Shown: piece after piece, positions 17,668-25,962 of the stretch
Layout: every line of letters starts with the position of its first letter
Numbering within the stretch: the first letter of the stretch is position 1
Assembly: GCF_034047335.1 (NCBI RefSeq)
Contig: NZ_CP139137.1
Location: 3,038,001 to 3,102,000 of the forward strand
Direction: 5' to 3'
Length of the DNA: 64,000 nucleotides
Source: Chryseobacterium sp. JJR-5R
Lineage (GTDB): Bacteria; Bacteroidota; Bacteroidia; Flavobacteriales; Weeksellaceae
The notes under the pieces: generated by a model
The model's database searches: none
What the model saw: only the letters and a program-made list of their open reading frames with translations
Told to the model about the DNA's origin: nothing
Made by a program: the position numbers and the translations under genes

Positions 17668-18756
17668 ATGTTTATGTGGACAGCTTACCTGATTCTGACT
17701 GTATTATTGCTGATTTTAACCATTCTTCCAAAAATCCAACATTCTCACTGGATATTCCGTACTCCTGAGTTTGGCAAGATACAGATCACCTTTTTTATCC
17801 TGCTGACTCTTCTGCTGGGTTTTTTCGCAGACTATCCGGCGGGTTTCTGGTATTATCAGGGATTTCTGCTGCTTTTATTTGTATATCATGGCATTACGCT
17901 TATCAAATACACTCCGCTCTACCCTATAAAAAAACACTTCTGGCGCCATCAGTCTTCTAAAAGGCTGAAATTTATTTCTGCTAATGTGTACCAGTTTAAC
18001 GAGGAGTATGAAAGATTTATCGAACTCATTAGAAAATATCAGCCTGATTTCTTTTTAACCATGGAAAGCAACGAAGGCTGGGAGCAGGCACTACAGGCTT
18101 TAGAAGAAGAATATCCATATCAGCACAAAGTAACCCTGGAAAATACCTACGGGATGCATTTTTACTCCAGAACCAAAATCAGGAGTGCAAAAACACACTA
18201 TTTCGTGGCCGATGATATCCCTTCGATTGAAGCCCACATGGAAACTGATGACGGATTCAGATTTGTTTTTTTCGGCGTCCATCCGCCGCCACCGAGCCCG
18301 ACAGAAGAGGAAACATCAAAAGAAAGGGACGGTGATCTTCTAAGTACAGCCAAACGTGTAACGGAGATTGACGAACAAGTTATTGTAGTGGGAGATTTTA
18401 ATAATGTGGCATGGTCTAAATCATCCATTCTTTTCAGGAAAACAAGCCATCTAATAGACCCAAGGATCGGTCGGTCCTTTGTTTCAACTTTCCATGCCAG
18501 GTACAAGCTGCTGAGATTCCCTATTGACCTGATGTTCCACAGTGAAAATATTTTCATAGAAGACCTTAAAACCCTGGAGAATTTCGGTTCTGACCATCTT
18601 CCCGTGTATTGTGAATTTTATATTGACCATCATAACACCGAACAGGAAGAACGGATCGACACTGCCACCACCGAAGAGAAGAAAGAAGCGGAAGAAATGA
18701 TTCAGGAGGGCAAAGATGAAGACGGCGAGCGTGATGCAGTAGTGACTGAAGGGTAA
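17668..18756 (+). CDS. Membrane-anchored endonuclease/exonuclease/phosphatase-family protein
   Basis: 362 residues. Three membrane helices (about 4-20, 40-53 and 62-77) precede an EEP domain (about 93-310) with ISANVYQF, the metal-binding Glu in TMESNEGW, VVGDFNNVAWS and the C-terminal GSDHLPV His/Asp pair. The domain should face the periplasm and hydrolyse phosphodiesters of nucleic acids or lipids. After the domain comes an unusual ~45-residue tail very rich in Glu, Asp and Lys. ATG 17668 and ATG 17674 are both possible starts. Confidence 0.85.
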   Translation: MFMWTAYLILTVLLLILTILPKIQHSHWIFRTPEFGKIQITFFILLTLLLGFFADYPAGFWYYQGFLLLLFVYHGITLIKYTPLYPIKKHFWRHQSSKRLKFISANVYQFNEEYERFIELIRKYQPDFFLTMESNEGWEQALQALEEEYPYQHKVTLENTYGMHFYSRTKIRSAKTHYFVADDIPSIEAHMETDDGFRFVFFGVHPPPPSPTEEETSKERDGDLLSTAKRVTEIDEQVIVVGDFNNVAWSKSSILFRKTSHLIDPRIGRSFVSTFHARYKLLRFPIDLMFHSENIFIEDLKTLENFGSDHLPVYCEFYIDHHNTEQEERIDTATTEEKKEAEEMIQEGKDEDGERDAVVTEG

Positions 18757-18774
18757 TTTTGAAGCTGTAATGAG

Positions 18775-18838
18775 TTGCTTAGGTTCCTGCTGAATGACAA
18801 AACAATATACATCAGTCATTCCATAGGAACCTAAGCAA
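18775..18838. repeat. Long two-part stem-loop
   Basis: A 14-bp perfect outer stem (TTGCTTAGGTTCCT with AGGAACCTAAGCAA) encloses a 7-bp inner stem (GAATGAC with GTCATTC). A partial third copy of the arm (GGTTCCTATG) follows near 18852. It lies between convergent genes and has no T run. Confidence 0.6.
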
Positions 18839-18903
18839 TAGAATTAAAGCTTGGTTCCTATGTATAAACTTAAACGGCAATAATAAAAATATTTTGCTTT
18901 ATT

Positions 18904-19959
18904 TTAGAAATTCATCACATCCTTTACTACCCCATTGTTCTGGGTATGCTGTAATAATTCGGCTTCAATAAAAGCCTTAATCTGCTCTTCGGAGCCATTA
19001 TCCGGGAATAAAAGGTGGACATTCGCGCCGGCATCTAGGGTAAAGAACAAAGGCAGGCCCGTCTCTTTTCTGAAGGCCCAGATTTTATTGATCACTTCCA
19101 GGGTTCCTGTCTGCATCAGAATGAAAGCAGGATCACTCATCATCATCATGGCATGAAGCGTCAAAGCCTCGTGTTCCACCAGTTTGATAAAGCCTGCCAG
19201 ATCTCCGCCGGCTAAGATTTCCTTCATCGGCCCAAAGTTTTCCCGGGCTTCCTGAAATCTTCTGTCTGCATAAGGATTGGTATTCATCAGTCCGTGTCCT
19301 ACCGTTGAAGAAACCGATTTCTGGCCTTCATGGATTAGTAAAACCCAGTCATTGAAATTCCTGAAAACGTCATGGATTTCCTCATTCGGATAAGGTACTG
19401 CAAACAGGTCAGAACTTCCTTTGACCTGAGATTCACCCCAGACCACCAGCCCGCTGTATAAGCTTCTGCAGGCACTTCCGCTGCCCAGCCTTGCCAAAAA
19501 GGATGCCTTTCTCAATGATTCCTCTCCGCTTGTCGCTCCGGAAAAAGATTCATCCAGATTCATCAGGCATTTGGCAATCGCCCCGAAGCCGGAAGCCGAA
19601 CTGGCAATGCCTGAACTGTGGGGAAATGTATTTTCCGTTCTGATGATGTATCTGCCCTGCAAAACCCAGGGAAGGTACTGATCAATATTCCTGAAATATT
19701 TCTCAATCTTTTCAGCGAATTTCACTTCCTCGTGCCCTGCCAGAAAAGTCTGCACGGAAAACGGCTCATCAGCCAAAAATTCCATTGTGGTATTGGTTTT
19801 ACAATGGCTTAAAGTATAGCTGATGCTTGGGTTTGCCGGAATCTGGTTGTCATACTTTCCCCAGTATTTAATCAGGGCGATATTGGACGGACAGCTTTCC
19901 GAAACGGTCTGATGGTGTAAGGTATATTCTTTTTTTCCTAAAAATTCCTGTGTTGTCAT
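18904..19959 (-). CDS. mvaD: Diphosphomevalonate decarboxylase
   Basis: 351 residues of the GHMP kinase fold. The enzyme makes isopentenyl diphosphate from mevalonate diphosphate with ATP, in the mevalonate route that many Weeksellaceae use. NIALIKYWGK (26-35) is the family's N-terminal signature and the Ser-rich ATP loop PHSSGIASSASGFGAIA lies at about 113-129. The start MTTQEFLGK at 19959 is preferred; a longer frame adds 19 unsupported residues. Other mevalonate genes are not in the window. Confidence 0.93.
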   Translation of the reverse strand: MTTQEFLGKKEYTLHHQTVSESCPSNIALIKYWGKYDNQIPANPSISYTLSHCKTNTTMEFLADEPFSVQTFLAGHEEVKFAEKIEKYFRNIDQYLPWVLQGRYIIRTENTFPHSSGIASSASGFGAIAKCLMNLDESFSGATSGEESLRKASFLARLGSGSACRSLYSGLVVWGESQVKGSSDLFAVPYPNEEIHDVFRNFNDWVLLIHEGQKSVSSTVGHGLMNTNPYADRRFQEARENFGPMKEILAGGDLAGFIKLVEHEALTLHAMMMMSDPAFILMQTGTLEVINKIWAFRKETGLPLFFTLDAGANVHLLFPDNGSEEQIKAFIEAELLQHTQNNGVVKDVMNF

Positions 19960-20067
19960 AATGTGGTTTAAAATAGTAAACTTAATGGAGCCAGCTATAA
20001 ATATAAAGTTTTGCAATCAGCTTAAAACAAAGATCTGAGCTTGTAAATCTGAATTTATCATTGCTGT

Positions 20068-21837
20068 TTAATACATTTCCTCAATGATCTCCGAATATTT
20101 TTTTAAGACTACATTGCGTTTTACTTTCAGTGTAGGGGTAATCTCTCCGGTATTGATATCAAATTCTGCGGGCATCAGCGTAAATTTCTTTACCTTTTCA
20201 AAATCCGACAGCTCATTCTGGAGCTCTTTAATCTTTTCTTTATAAAAGTCATGTACGGTTCCGTTTTTTACGATTTCTTTCCAATCGGTAAACGGGATGT
20301 TATTTTTTTTGATGAAATCATGCAAAAATTCAAAGTTCGGGACTACCAGGGCAGAAACAAACTGTCTTCCTTCCGCAATCAGCACAATCTGCTGGATGAA
20401 ATTGTTATTGGTAAGCAGGTTTTCAATCTGCTGCGGGGCAATATACTTGCCGTTTGATGTTTTCATCAGGTCTTTCAGCCGGTCTGTGATGGTAAGGTTC
20501 CCTTCTTCATCGATCTTTCCGGCATCACCGGTTCTGAACCATCCGTCTGCCGTAAAAACATTCATCGTATCTTCAGGTTTATTGTAATACCCTTTCATAA
20601 TTCCTTTCCCTTTTGCCTGGATTTCATCGCCTTCACCGATGCGGATTTCCACACCGGGAAGCGGCTTTCCACTGCTTCCGTGCTCGAAACGGGTTAATGG
20701 AAAAAGAGTAAGGGTGGCCGTTGTTTCGGTAAGCCCGTACCCTACCGTCACATGAATTCCTACGGATTCAAAGAACCTGGTGACTTCAGGAGACAGCGAT
20801 GCCCCGCCGCAAGGCAGGAACCACAGCCTTCCGCCCATCTTTTCTTTTATTTTACTGAATACCAATGCTCCCGCAACGGATTCTTTTATTTTTAACCCTG
20901 ACGGAACCGGTCTTTCTTTTCTTCTCAATTCGGCGGCCTGCCATCCTGTTTCCAATGCCCAGCTGAAGATTTTTTTCTTTAAAGAAGAACCTTCACCTGC
21001 TTTTTCCAGTACGCCGGCATAAATTTTCTGAAAAAACCTCGGAACGGCACACATCATGGTCGGTTTTACTTCTTCCAGTGCCCGGGCTATATTTTTCGGG
21101 TCTTCAAGGAAGTATACCCGGGCTCCGCCATACAGGCAAAGCAGGCTCCAGCTCCGTTCGAAAACGTGGCTCAAAGGTAAAAATGCCAGCGAAAGCTCTT
21201 CTTCAAAATTTTTAAATTTTAAAAACTCGAAATGGGCATCAAAGGCATTGATAAAATTTCCGTGGGTCAGCATCACGCCCTTAGGTGTGCCTGTGGTTCC
21301 TGATGTATAGATCAGGGTAGCGACATCATTGATTTCTTTTTTGCAGTACTCCATTTCCGGAGTGGCCTTGGCAATAAAATCCTCAAGGTAAAAACTGCTG
21401 AATTCTTTCTTGATCCAGACTGCCTTTTTAGCAATGATAATGGTTTCAAGACCGGTTTTCCCGGTTTTCAGAATTTCAAGGCAGGCATCATACTGGGCCT
21501 GGTCCCCAACCAGAATAATCTTTGCTCCCGAATCACTGATGATGTATTCTGCCTGATCCGCGTTATTTGTCGCGTAAACCGGTACCGTTACTGCTCCGGC
21601 AGCCATTGCCGCCAGATCAAAAACCATCCATTCGGAAGAATTATCCGCATAAATGGCCACTTTATCATTTTCATGGACGCCTGCACCTTTCAGGGCATTG
21701 GCAGTCTTAAAAATAATTTCACTGAATTTCTGCCAGCTCAGTTCTTTCCATCCCGCATCTTTCTTTTTAAAGCCTATGGCAGATTTTACTGCGTGTTTTT
21801 CTATATTCTTTTGAATAATTGCCTCTGCAAGATTCAT
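20068..21837 (-). CDS. Long-chain fatty-acid-CoA ligase (AMP-forming)
   Basis: 589 residues. It activates a fatty acid with ATP and joins it to CoA. The P-loop-like TLIYTSGTTGTPKGVML (near residue 175), GYGLTETTATLTLFP, GWFRTGDAGK and the C-terminal TSNGKYIAPQQIE hinge region are all in place, in the order seen in the FadD15-like long forms. Its start codon overlaps the stop of the SDR gene by four bases (ATGA), so the two are translationally coupled and probably handle related acyl or lipid substrates. Confidence 0.93.
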   Translation of the reverse strand: MNLAEAIIQKNIEKHAVKSAIGFKKKDAGWKELSWQKFSEIIFKTANALKGAGVHENDKVAIYADNSSEWMVFDLAAMAAGAVTVPVYATNNADQAEYIISDSGAKIILVGDQAQYDACLEILKTGKTGLETIIIAKKAVWIKKEFSSFYLEDFIAKATPEMEYCKKEINDVATLIYTSGTTGTPKGVMLTHGNFINAFDAHFEFLKFKNFEEELSLAFLPLSHVFERSWSLLCLYGGARVYFLEDPKNIARALEEVKPTMMCAVPRFFQKIYAGVLEKAGEGSSLKKKIFSWALETGWQAAELRRKERPVPSGLKIKESVAGALVFSKIKEKMGGRLWFLPCGGASLSPEVTRFFESVGIHVTVGYGLTETTATLTLFPLTRFEHGSSGKPLPGVEIRIGEGDEIQAKGKGIMKGYYNKPEDTMNVFTADGWFRTGDAGKIDEEGNLTITDRLKDLMKTSNGKYIAPQQIENLLTNNNFIQQIVLIAEGRQFVSALVVPNFEFLHDFIKKNNIPFTDWKEIVKNGTVHDFYKEKIKELQNELSDFEKVKKFTLMPAEFDINTGEITPTLKVKRNVVLKKYSEIIEEMY

Positions 21838-22847
21838 TTTTTCAGCTTTTTGTCGTTTATATAATTTCTAAGATGAAAGTCCACCGTTTCTTCCAGCGGA
21901 ATAAACCGGTATTGCAACCTGTCTTTGATCTTCCGGTTGGAAATGCGGTTCATCACGGAAACGGTTTCAATATTTGTCCTCGTTGCCATTCTCAGAGGCG
22001 GGATCAGCCATCCCAAAAGCATATTGGCCACAACCCCAAGGTTCAGGTAAGGTTTTGAAAGGATTTTTGCTTCCCGAAGGCCCAGTGATTTCCTGATCTT
22101 TTTCCCCAGGTCAGCATACCGCCTGCTTTCGGAAACAATGACGAAACGCTCGCCGAATATATTTTTTTCCATCAGTTCCACGCAAATTACAGCTACATCC
22201 CTCACATCGGCATAGCTTGTGCCACCGGAAAAAGTAAAGCTGTTTTTTTCAAAAACAGGAAATATATCCCCGCTGCTGCTGCCCCAGTTTCCGCTTCCGA
22301 CGATCATCCCCGGATTGACGATGACGGTGTTCAGCCCTTCTGCAGAAGCCCGCCAGACTTCCATTTCAGCAAGGTGTTTGGAAACGGCATAGGCCGAGTG
22401 CTCTTCTTTGGGATTAAAATCAGAAGTTTCATCCAATTCGCCGTTTTCATTGGCAAGATCCAGCACTGCAATGGAGCTTACATGAAGAAATTTTTTCACG
22501 GCAGAACCGTCACAGGCATACAGAAGGTTTTCTGTGCCCTTTACATTCATGCGGTATATCTCTTTACTGTCTTTAGGATTAAAGCCTACTTTCGCCGCGC
22601 AGTGGTATACCTCATTAACTCCTTCTACAGCAGCCTGCAGTGACTGAACATCATTGAAATCAACATCCACCCATTCAATTCTATTAAAGAAACCTTCCGG
22701 ATTTTCCGTATAAAATGCAAAAGAGTGTTTTACTTCGTTTAAATTGCTCGACGGCCTTTTGGCTGCGCGTACGTCTTTCCCTTTTTTTAAAAGTTCCAAA
22801 ACAATCACCCTGCCCAAAATCCCGGTAGCTCCCGTTACAAAAACCAT
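21834..22847 (-). CDS. Extended SDR / NAD-dependent epimerase-dehydratase family protein
   Basis: 337 residues. The N-terminal Rossmann motif TGATGILG (5-12), the HVSSIAV serine and the catalytic YAVSK pair identify an extended short-chain dehydrogenase/reductase, close to dihydroflavonol-reductase-like enzymes and 3-beta-HSD relatives. The substrate is unknown. It is the first gene of a pair with the acyl-CoA ligase (4-base overlap). A terminator-like hairpin upstream separates it from the graspetide ligases on the same strand. Confidence 0.88.
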   Translation of the reverse strand: MVFVTGATGILGRVIVLELLKKGKDVRAAKRPSSNLNEVKHSFAFYTENPEGFFNRIEWVDVDFNDVQSLQAAVEGVNEVYHCAAKVGFNPKDSKEIYRMNVKGTENLLYACDGSAVKKFLHVSSIAVLDLANENGELDETSDFNPKEEHSAYAVSKHLAEMEVWRASAEGLNTVIVNPGMIVGSGNWGSSSGDIFPVFEKNSFTFSGGTSYADVRDVAVICVELMEKNIFGERFVIVSESRRYADLGKKIRKSLGLREAKILSKPYLNLGVVANMLLGWLIPPLRMATRTNIETVSVMNRISNRKIKDRLQYRFIPLEETVDFHLRNYINDKKLKK

Positions 22848-23042
22848 CAGTTATTTTTACTAAATTGACTAATTTACGTTCATATTCTATGCCATGCAAA
22901 TTTGCGATTTTTAAAGGAGATTTCAATTTTTAATTAATGGGAAATGTTAAATAAATTATATTCAGAACTGAATTTATGAGGTATAACAGTACTTTATTTC
23001 TCCGCATAACAGTGGATATTGGTCTGTTTCATACTTGCGGTT

Positions 23043-23074
23043 AAAAGCAAAACGGGCCGGAGCCCGTTTCTGCT
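23043..23074 (-). terminator. Terminator at the end of the graspetide operon
   Basis: AAACGGGC pairs with GCCCGTTT around a 4-base loop, extended by AGCA/TGCT after a bulge. On the minus strand the hairpin is followed by a short T run. It lies 43 bases after the second ATP-grasp stop codon. Confidence 0.7.
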
Positions 23075-23116
23075 GATTTTAAATATGCCGGTAAAAAATT
23101 ATAAATCCCTGGTTCG

Positions 23117-24121
23117 TTACGCCAAAACCATATTGTTCCTTCGCGGGGCCTTATCGCACAGAAGGTCTGCAATGCTTTTGGAAATCCGGTTATCTTCTGT
23201 AAGGTTATCAAGCCAGAAAAACTCTCCGGCTCCATTGATTTCGATGAAATAATATTCATCTTCAGGAGAAACGATCATATCAATGGCTCCGTAATCCACA
23301 TGGTAGACATCTAGAAGCTCCAGAAGCTTTGCTTCGATATCCTGCGGAAGCTCTGTGGGTATCCATTTATCAATAAGGTTGACCCCATCTTTCCGCCAGT
23401 CTGTTTTTGCAGCTTCAGATTGTTGGGAATCTATTTCAAACGCATAAACATCGCGTCCTACTATGGTTATACGGAGTTCTTTCTTTTTTTCGATTTTTTT
23501 CTGGAACTGCATCGGGCAGTACAAAAGCGTATCCAGTTCTTCCAGTTTGTCTTCATTCACCACGTTAGTGAACACCACATTTTCCACTCCGTCTTCATAA
23601 ATAGCGAAACCGGTCTGCATTTTAGCCACAACATCCCCGTGTTTTATAATAAACCTTTTGGCTTCTTCCGGGCTATTGGTAACAGCGGTTGCCGGAATGT
23701 TCAATCCGAGCTTATCTGCAATTTTCAGCTGCTCTTCCTTGCTGTCCAGCCTTCTGTAGACACTCGGTTTTCCTAAAGAGTAAGCATCTACCGACTCCAG
23801 GAAACCGAAAAGCGTATTGCGGATTTCACCCATCGCAGCTCCGAAAAACTTGGCATCCAGCTCATCTTTTACACCTTTACCGATATTGTATGCTCTGCGG
23901 TACCAGACTGCGCTGATATCATCCAGTCGGTGCTTTTTATCCTGGGTTTCCAGAACCGTAATCCATTTCCCGTCTTCAAAAGTGGTTGACAGTTTATTCT
24001 GTAAAGGATAAAGGTCAACATTAAAGCGGATGATCTCAAAGCCGTTCTTATCGATATATTCGGTTACTTTTTCAATGGAAAAGTTATCTCCTGTATGGGT
24101 AATTATTAAAATTTTATTCAT
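23117..24121 (-). CDS. Graspetide ATP-grasp ligase (MvdD-like)
   Basis: 334 residues, RimK-like ATP-grasp fold of the MvdC/MvdD family. These ligases activate Asp/Glu side chains as acyl phosphates and join them to Thr/Ser (ester) or Lys (amide) of a precursor core. The N-terminal part includes AVWYRRAYN; MQFQKKIEKKKELRITIV and EINGAGEFFWLDNLT cover the ATP/Mg site. EFFWL near the metal site resembles, as I remember it, the ester-forming MvdD type; the assignment is tentative. The gene overlaps the other ligase by 8 bases and is last in the operon after three precursor genes. Confidence 0.9.
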   Translation of the reverse strand: MNKILIITHTGDNFSIEKVTEYIDKNGFEIIRFNVDLYPLQNKLSTTFEDGKWITVLETQDKKHRLDDISAVWYRRAYNIGKGVKDELDAKFFGAAMGEIRNTLFGFLESVDAYSLGKPSVYRRLDSKEEQLKIADKLGLNIPATAVTNSPEEAKRFIIKHGDVVAKMQTGFAIYEDGVENVVFTNVVNEDKLEELDTLLYCPMQFQKKIEKKKELRITIVGRDVYAFEIDSQQSEAAKTDWRKDGVNLIDKWIPTELPQDIEAKLLELLDVYHVDYGAIDMIVSPEDEYYFIEINGAGEFFWLDNLTEDNRISKSIADLLCDKAPRRNNMVLA

Positions 24122-25073
24122 TGTTTTTTTTCATTCTTTTTATAAGATGATCGGCAATTCTCTGTGCAATCGGGAATCCAAGCTCTTTCTGGAGCATTCC
24201 CCACTCGCCCTGCGGATTTACTTCAAGAAAATAATAAATGCCATCTCTCCCTCTGATCATATCAATGGCTCCGATATAAAGACCCATTTCTTTCATCATT
24301 GATGTAAGATTCAGCTTTACAGGTTCCGGCAGCTCATAGTCTGACCATGAATAACTGCCGCGGGTAATGCGCCAGTCTGCATTTTCACTGTTGTTGATCT
24401 TTCCGGTAAAAAATTCTCCGTCCAGATACACAATCCTAAGTTCGTATGCTTTTTCCAGATACGGCTGAAAAATCATCGGGCAGTAGGCTATATCAGCAAT
24501 GTCTTCCAAAGATTCCCTATCAATGATCTGAGTAGAAAGCAGGTTTTCGCCGTCCATTGATTTTGAAAGAGCTCCGTGAAGTTTTGCCACCATTTTCCCG
24601 TTGCAGTATTTATGAAAGAAATCTGTGATTTTCCCGGCATCATTGGAGAAAACAGTTTTCGGAACCGTTAAGTTATTGTTCCGCGCTGTTTTCAGCTGGA
24701 GCATTTTATTGCCGTCAATTTTATTCTCATTTTCAAAAGGATTGATCCACGGAACATGTTCCAGTGCGGTAAAAAGATTATAGCGGAGGCTGGCGTATTC
24801 CTTAAGGAAAATTTTCCCGTATGCTTCATCCATTTCTTCCGGAAGGCTGATCTGCCATGATTTCCTGTGCCAGACAGCAGTAATCTGTTCTGAACTGATT
24901 GCGTTTCCAGATTCATCAGTGATCTCAAAGCCGCGGTCATTCACACTGATTTTCTGCAAATGGTTGAGACGGTCTGAATTGAGCCTGAAGAAGGGGACAT
25001 TTTTTGACTGCAAGTATTCAAAAAAGAGATCAATATTGTAAAAATCCTGGGAATGGGTGATACAAAGAATCAT
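24114..25073 (-). CDS. Graspetide ATP-grasp ligase (MvdC-like)
   Basis: 319 residues, the second MvdC/MvdD-family ATP-grasp enzyme of the cluster. It opens with MILCITHSQDFYNIDLF, has AVWHRKSW in the N-terminal domain and YFLEVNPQGEWGMLQ in the ATP/Mg site. EVNPxGEWGML resembles the MvdC (amide-forming) type as I remember it. In chryseoviridin one ligase, CdnC, is known to install several ester rings, so the split of work between these two enzymes needs direct testing. The gene follows the third precursor gene after an intrinsic terminator, and overlaps the second ligase by 8 bases. Confidence 0.9.
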   Translation of the reverse strand: MILCITHSQDFYNIDLFFEYLQSKNVPFFRLNSDRLNHLQKISVNDRGFEITDESGNAISSEQITAVWHRKSWQISLPEEMDEAYGKIFLKEYASLRYNLFTALEHVPWINPFENENKIDGNKMLQLKTARNNNLTVPKTVFSNDAGKITDFFHKYCNGKMVAKLHGALSKSMDGENLLSTQIIDRESLEDIADIAYCPMIFQPYLEKAYELRIVYLDGEFFTGKINNSENADWRITRGSYSWSDYELPEPVKLNLTSMMKEMGLYIGAIDMIRGRDGIYYFLEVNPQGEWGMLQKELGFPIAQRIADHLIKRMKKNNE

Positions 25074-25092
25074 TTTGCCGTTTTATTTTATT

Positions 25093-25124
25093 AAAAAAGG
25101 AAACTTAGAGTGTAAGTTTCCTTT
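25093..25124 (-). terminator. Intrinsic terminator between precursor and ligase genes
   Basis: A perfect 11-bp stem (AAGGAAACTTA with TAAGTTTCCTT), 5-base loop, and on the minus strand a run of six T. It lies 34 bases after the stop of the last precursor and 20 bases before the first ligase, so some transcripts should end before the enzyme genes. Confidence 0.88.
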
Positions 25125-25157
25125 ATATGATTTTGTTAATTTCTGACTAACAATTCA

Positions 25158-25361
25158 TTATACTGTAGGAGAATCATCATCACCGTCAGAAGGATATTTC
25201 ATGGTATGCATCATATCCAGCGTCGGCTTTGTTACATTATCTACAATAGGCTTGGTAATGATACCTGTTCCATCACCTCCTTTTACTTTTTCAGGATCCT
25301 GAATCTGCTTTTCAAGGAATGATGCGAAAAAAGGCTTCTTTTTTGAATTCTTGTTTTTCAT
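25158..25361 (-). CDS. Graspetide precursor 1, two hexads plus microviridin-type core
   Basis: 67 residues. The leader has PFFASFLEKQ (10-19), the equivalent of the microviridin PFFARFLE helix that docks on ATP-grasp ligases, then QDPEKVKGG. The core has two Thr-xxxx-Asp hexads (T36-D41, T44-D49) and a terminal TMKYPSDGDDD (53-63) with every position of the microviridin core: Thr, Lys, Ser, three acids. Six-residue Thr-Asp ester rings and a tricyclic end (two esters, one lactam) are expected from the chryseoviridin and microviridin precedents. It is the precursor nearest to the ligases. Confidence 0.92.
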   Translation of the reverse strand: MKNKNSKKKPFFASFLEKQIQDPEKVKGGDGTGIITKPIVDNVTKPTLDMMHTMKYPSDGDDDSPTV

Positions 25362-25395
25362 ACTATTTTATTTGGATTAAAATTATTTTTTATGC

Positions 25396-25614
25396 TTATT
25401 CCAGAGTACCGGATTCATCACTGTCCGAAGGGTATTTCATGGACACCACATCCTGTCCGGGTGATGTTAAACCGTCCATATGAAGTGAAGTCACACTATC
25501 TTTCAATGCTCCGGTTGTCGTACCGCCATCACCTCCTTTTACTTTCTCAGGATCCTGAATCTGTTTTTCCAGGAATGATGCGAAAAAAGGCTTCTTAGTT
25601 TTCTTGTTTTCCAT
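25396..25614 (-). CDS. Graspetide precursor 2, three hexads plus microviridin-type core
   Basis: 72 residues. The leader is nearly identical to those of the two flanking precursors (KKPFFASFLEKQIQDPEK). The core has three Thr-xxxx-Asp hexads (T34-D39, T42-D47, T50-D55) exactly 8 residues apart, then SMKYPSDSDE (58-67), where Ser replaces the first Thr of the usual TxKYPSD core; Lys60, Ser63, Asp64, Asp66 and Glu67 keep the other bonding positions. The leader DNA is conserved with the neighbours while the core DNA is not, a sign of duplication followed by core diversification. Confidence 0.92.
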   Translation of the reverse strand: MENKKTKKPFFASFLEKQIQDPEKVKGGDGGTTTGALKDSVTSLHMDGLTSPGQDVVSMKYPSDSDESGTLE

Positions 25615-25629
25615 AAGATTTAAATGAAA

Positions 25630-25869
25630 TTAATCAAGATCCTGAGCGGCATCGCTGTCGGACGGATATCTCAGCGTAACTGCATCCAGGCTTGGGCCGG
25701 TTACATTATCTTTGAGCACACCGGTTACGTTATCTTTTTTGGCATCGGTTACATCGTCTGCAAGCGCTGACGTTATAGGGCTTGTTCCCCCTTTTATCTT
25801 TTCAGGATCCTGAATCTGTTTTTCCAGGAATGATGCGAAAAACGGCTTTTTTGTTTTCTTGTTTTCCAT
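25630..25869 (-). CDS. Graspetide precursor 3, four hexads, core lacking the lactam pair
   Basis: 79 residues, the first gene of the operon. After the shared leader come four Thr-xxxx-Asp hexads (T33-D38, T41-D46, T49-D54, T57-D62) on a strict 8-residue period, then TLRYPSDSDA from 65. This is the same number of small rings reported for chryseoviridin. Arg67 stands where microviridins have the lactam Lys, and Ala74 where they have its acid partner, so only the ester bonds of the terminal core can form. The stop is 15 bases from the next precursor. Confidence 0.92.
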   Translation of the reverse strand: MENKKTKKPFFASFLEKQIQDPEKIKGGTSPITSALADDVTDAKKDNVTGVLKDNVTGPSLDAVTLRYPSDSDAAQDLD

Positions 25870-25932
25870 AGTATTAATATTTAATGATTTAGAGAAGTCT
25901 AAAGTATCAAAAAAAATTCACACCGGGAAGAA

Positions 25933-25962
25933 TAAAATTAATTTTAAGAAAATTTTAACAAA
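25933..25962 (-). promoter_or_regulatory. Candidate promoter of the graspetide operon
   Basis: On the minus strand TTTG (25962-25959), an 18-base spacer and TAATTTTA (25940-25933) approximate the -33/-7 consensus, about 63 bases before the first precursor. The last base of the -7 box deviates. Confidence 0.45.
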
